From positions 1-5,363 of the forward strand of contig JAWXCH010000581.1 of the NCBI GenBank assembly GCA_034440595.1: a stretch of 5,363 nucleotides of DNA, in the 5' to 3' direction. Numbering within the stretch: position 1 is the stretch's first letter; every line of letters starts with the position of its first letter. Shown in pieces: positions 4,999-5,363 of this stretch. The DNA is from JAWXCH01 sp034440595. GTDB taxonomy: Bacteria; Planctomycetota; Planctomycetia; Pirellulales; JALHPA01. A program made the position numbers and the translations under genes. Under the pieces are notes generated by a model that worked only from the letters and a program-made list of their open reading frames with translations, was not told where the DNA came from and searched no databases.

Positions 4999-5363
4999 GC
5001 CATGAAATTGAAGCGATTGAAAAAATGAGCTACCCGGATTTTGTAGCGTACCTTGGGCAAGTCAACACGCCGCCCGGTGCAAAATCGACCCTTCAGTATT
5101 GGATTCAAAATGCCGGCATCGGCGAAAAGTCACACCTGTTTGATCTCGCCTGTACCACGGGGTTTTCCTCGCGCACCATCGTCACGGAACGTGGTGGTCG
5201 GGCTTTAGGTATAGATATATCGAAGCCGGCCATTGACGTCGCCAACCGCACGGCAGCAAGTGTTGGGCTTGCCGAGAGATTGACGTATGTTCATGGGGAT
5301 GCCTGCGCGATTCCAGCGGCGGACGGGGCCTTCACCCATATTCTTGGGGGCTGCAATTTTGCC
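4995..5363 (+). CDS. SAM-dependent transferase, probable tailoring enzyme, 3' end outside window
   Basis: The frame runs from the ATG at 4995 to the window edge (123 codons). Its start overlaps the exporter's stop as ATGA, and GGAG (4984-4987) sits seven bases upstream, so the two are translationally coupled. The sequence is a class I SAM-binding Rossmann fold: motif I is LFDLACTTGFSSR (48-60), an acidic strand end follows at GIDIS (72-76), and HGDACAIPAADGAF (100-113) is the region that contacts the adenine. Motif I lacks the usual GxGxG, having Cys-Thr-Thr-Gly. In microcin C operons SAM enzymes decorate the nucleotide: MccD transfers a 3-amino-3-carboxypropyl group that MccE then decarboxylates, and MccS of Bacillus and Yersinia carboxymethylates cytosine. 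This gene could be an MccD or MccS counterpart, or a plain methyltransferase; the sequence seen does not resemble the CmoA-type carboxy-SAM synthase motif closely. I give no gene symbol for this reason. A second start, Met11 at 5025, is less likely. Confidence 0.8.
   Translation, partial: MSHEIEAIEKMSYPDFVAYLGQVNTPPGAKSTLQYWIQNAGIGEKSHLFDLACTTGFSSRTIVTERGGRALGIDISKPAIDVANRTAASVGLAERLTYVHGDACAIPAADGAFTHILGGCNFA

Noticed and set aside
1..5363. CRISPR arrays, tRNA or rRNA genes, transposases or insertion-sequence ends
   Set aside because: I saw no regularly spaced direct repeats, RNA gene signatures or transposase motifs on either strand.

Overview
This window has no taxonomic marker gene. Base composition is close to balanced, the Shine-Dalgarno sites are clear (GGAGGA, GGGAG, GGGGAGA, GGGAGGA), one gene starts with GTG, and there is a lipoprotein signal with Ser after the lipobox Cys and a second exported protein. 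Together these suggest a Gram-negative bacterium, plausibly an environmental proteobacterium or a Bdellovibrio/myxobacteria-like lineage. That assignment is inference.

Left part (1-2282): three genes on the + strand for proteins of unknown function that are mostly or wholly exported. These are the 3' end of a gene for a very acidic protein (1-618), an acidic 331-residue lipoprotein (660-1655) with a strong ribosome site, and a 151-residue protein with a signal peptide (1827-2282) behind its own good sigma70-type promoter (about 1763-1791). A near-perfect 44-base hairpin (2292-2335) follows and separates this part from the next.

Right part (2283-5363): the front end of an operon of the microcin C type, which makes peptidyl-nucleotide 'Trojan horse' antibiotics. 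The key element is a seven-codon gene at 2567-2590 with an excellent Shine-Dalgarno site. It encodes Met-Asp-Asp-Glu-Ala-Ser-Asn, which matches the E. coli MccA heptapeptide in length and in its terminal Asn. A GC-rich terminator-like hairpin begins 12 bases after its stop codon. Next come a 352-residue MccB-like (ThiF/E1 fold) peptide nucleotidyltransferase, a 12-segment MFS exporter (MccC-like) joined by a TAATG stop/start overlap, and a SAM-dependent transferase joined by an ATGA overlap and cut off by the window edge.

By analogy with microcin C, the heptapeptide would be made in excess from a short mRNA ending at the hairpin. MccB would join a nucleotide to its terminal Asn through an N-P bond, the SAM enzyme would decorate the nucleotide part, and MccC would export the product. 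Self-immunity genes (MccE or MccF type) are not in the window and would be expected downstream. The peptide is unusually acidic (three acidic residues, no basic ones), so this looks like a new member of the family.
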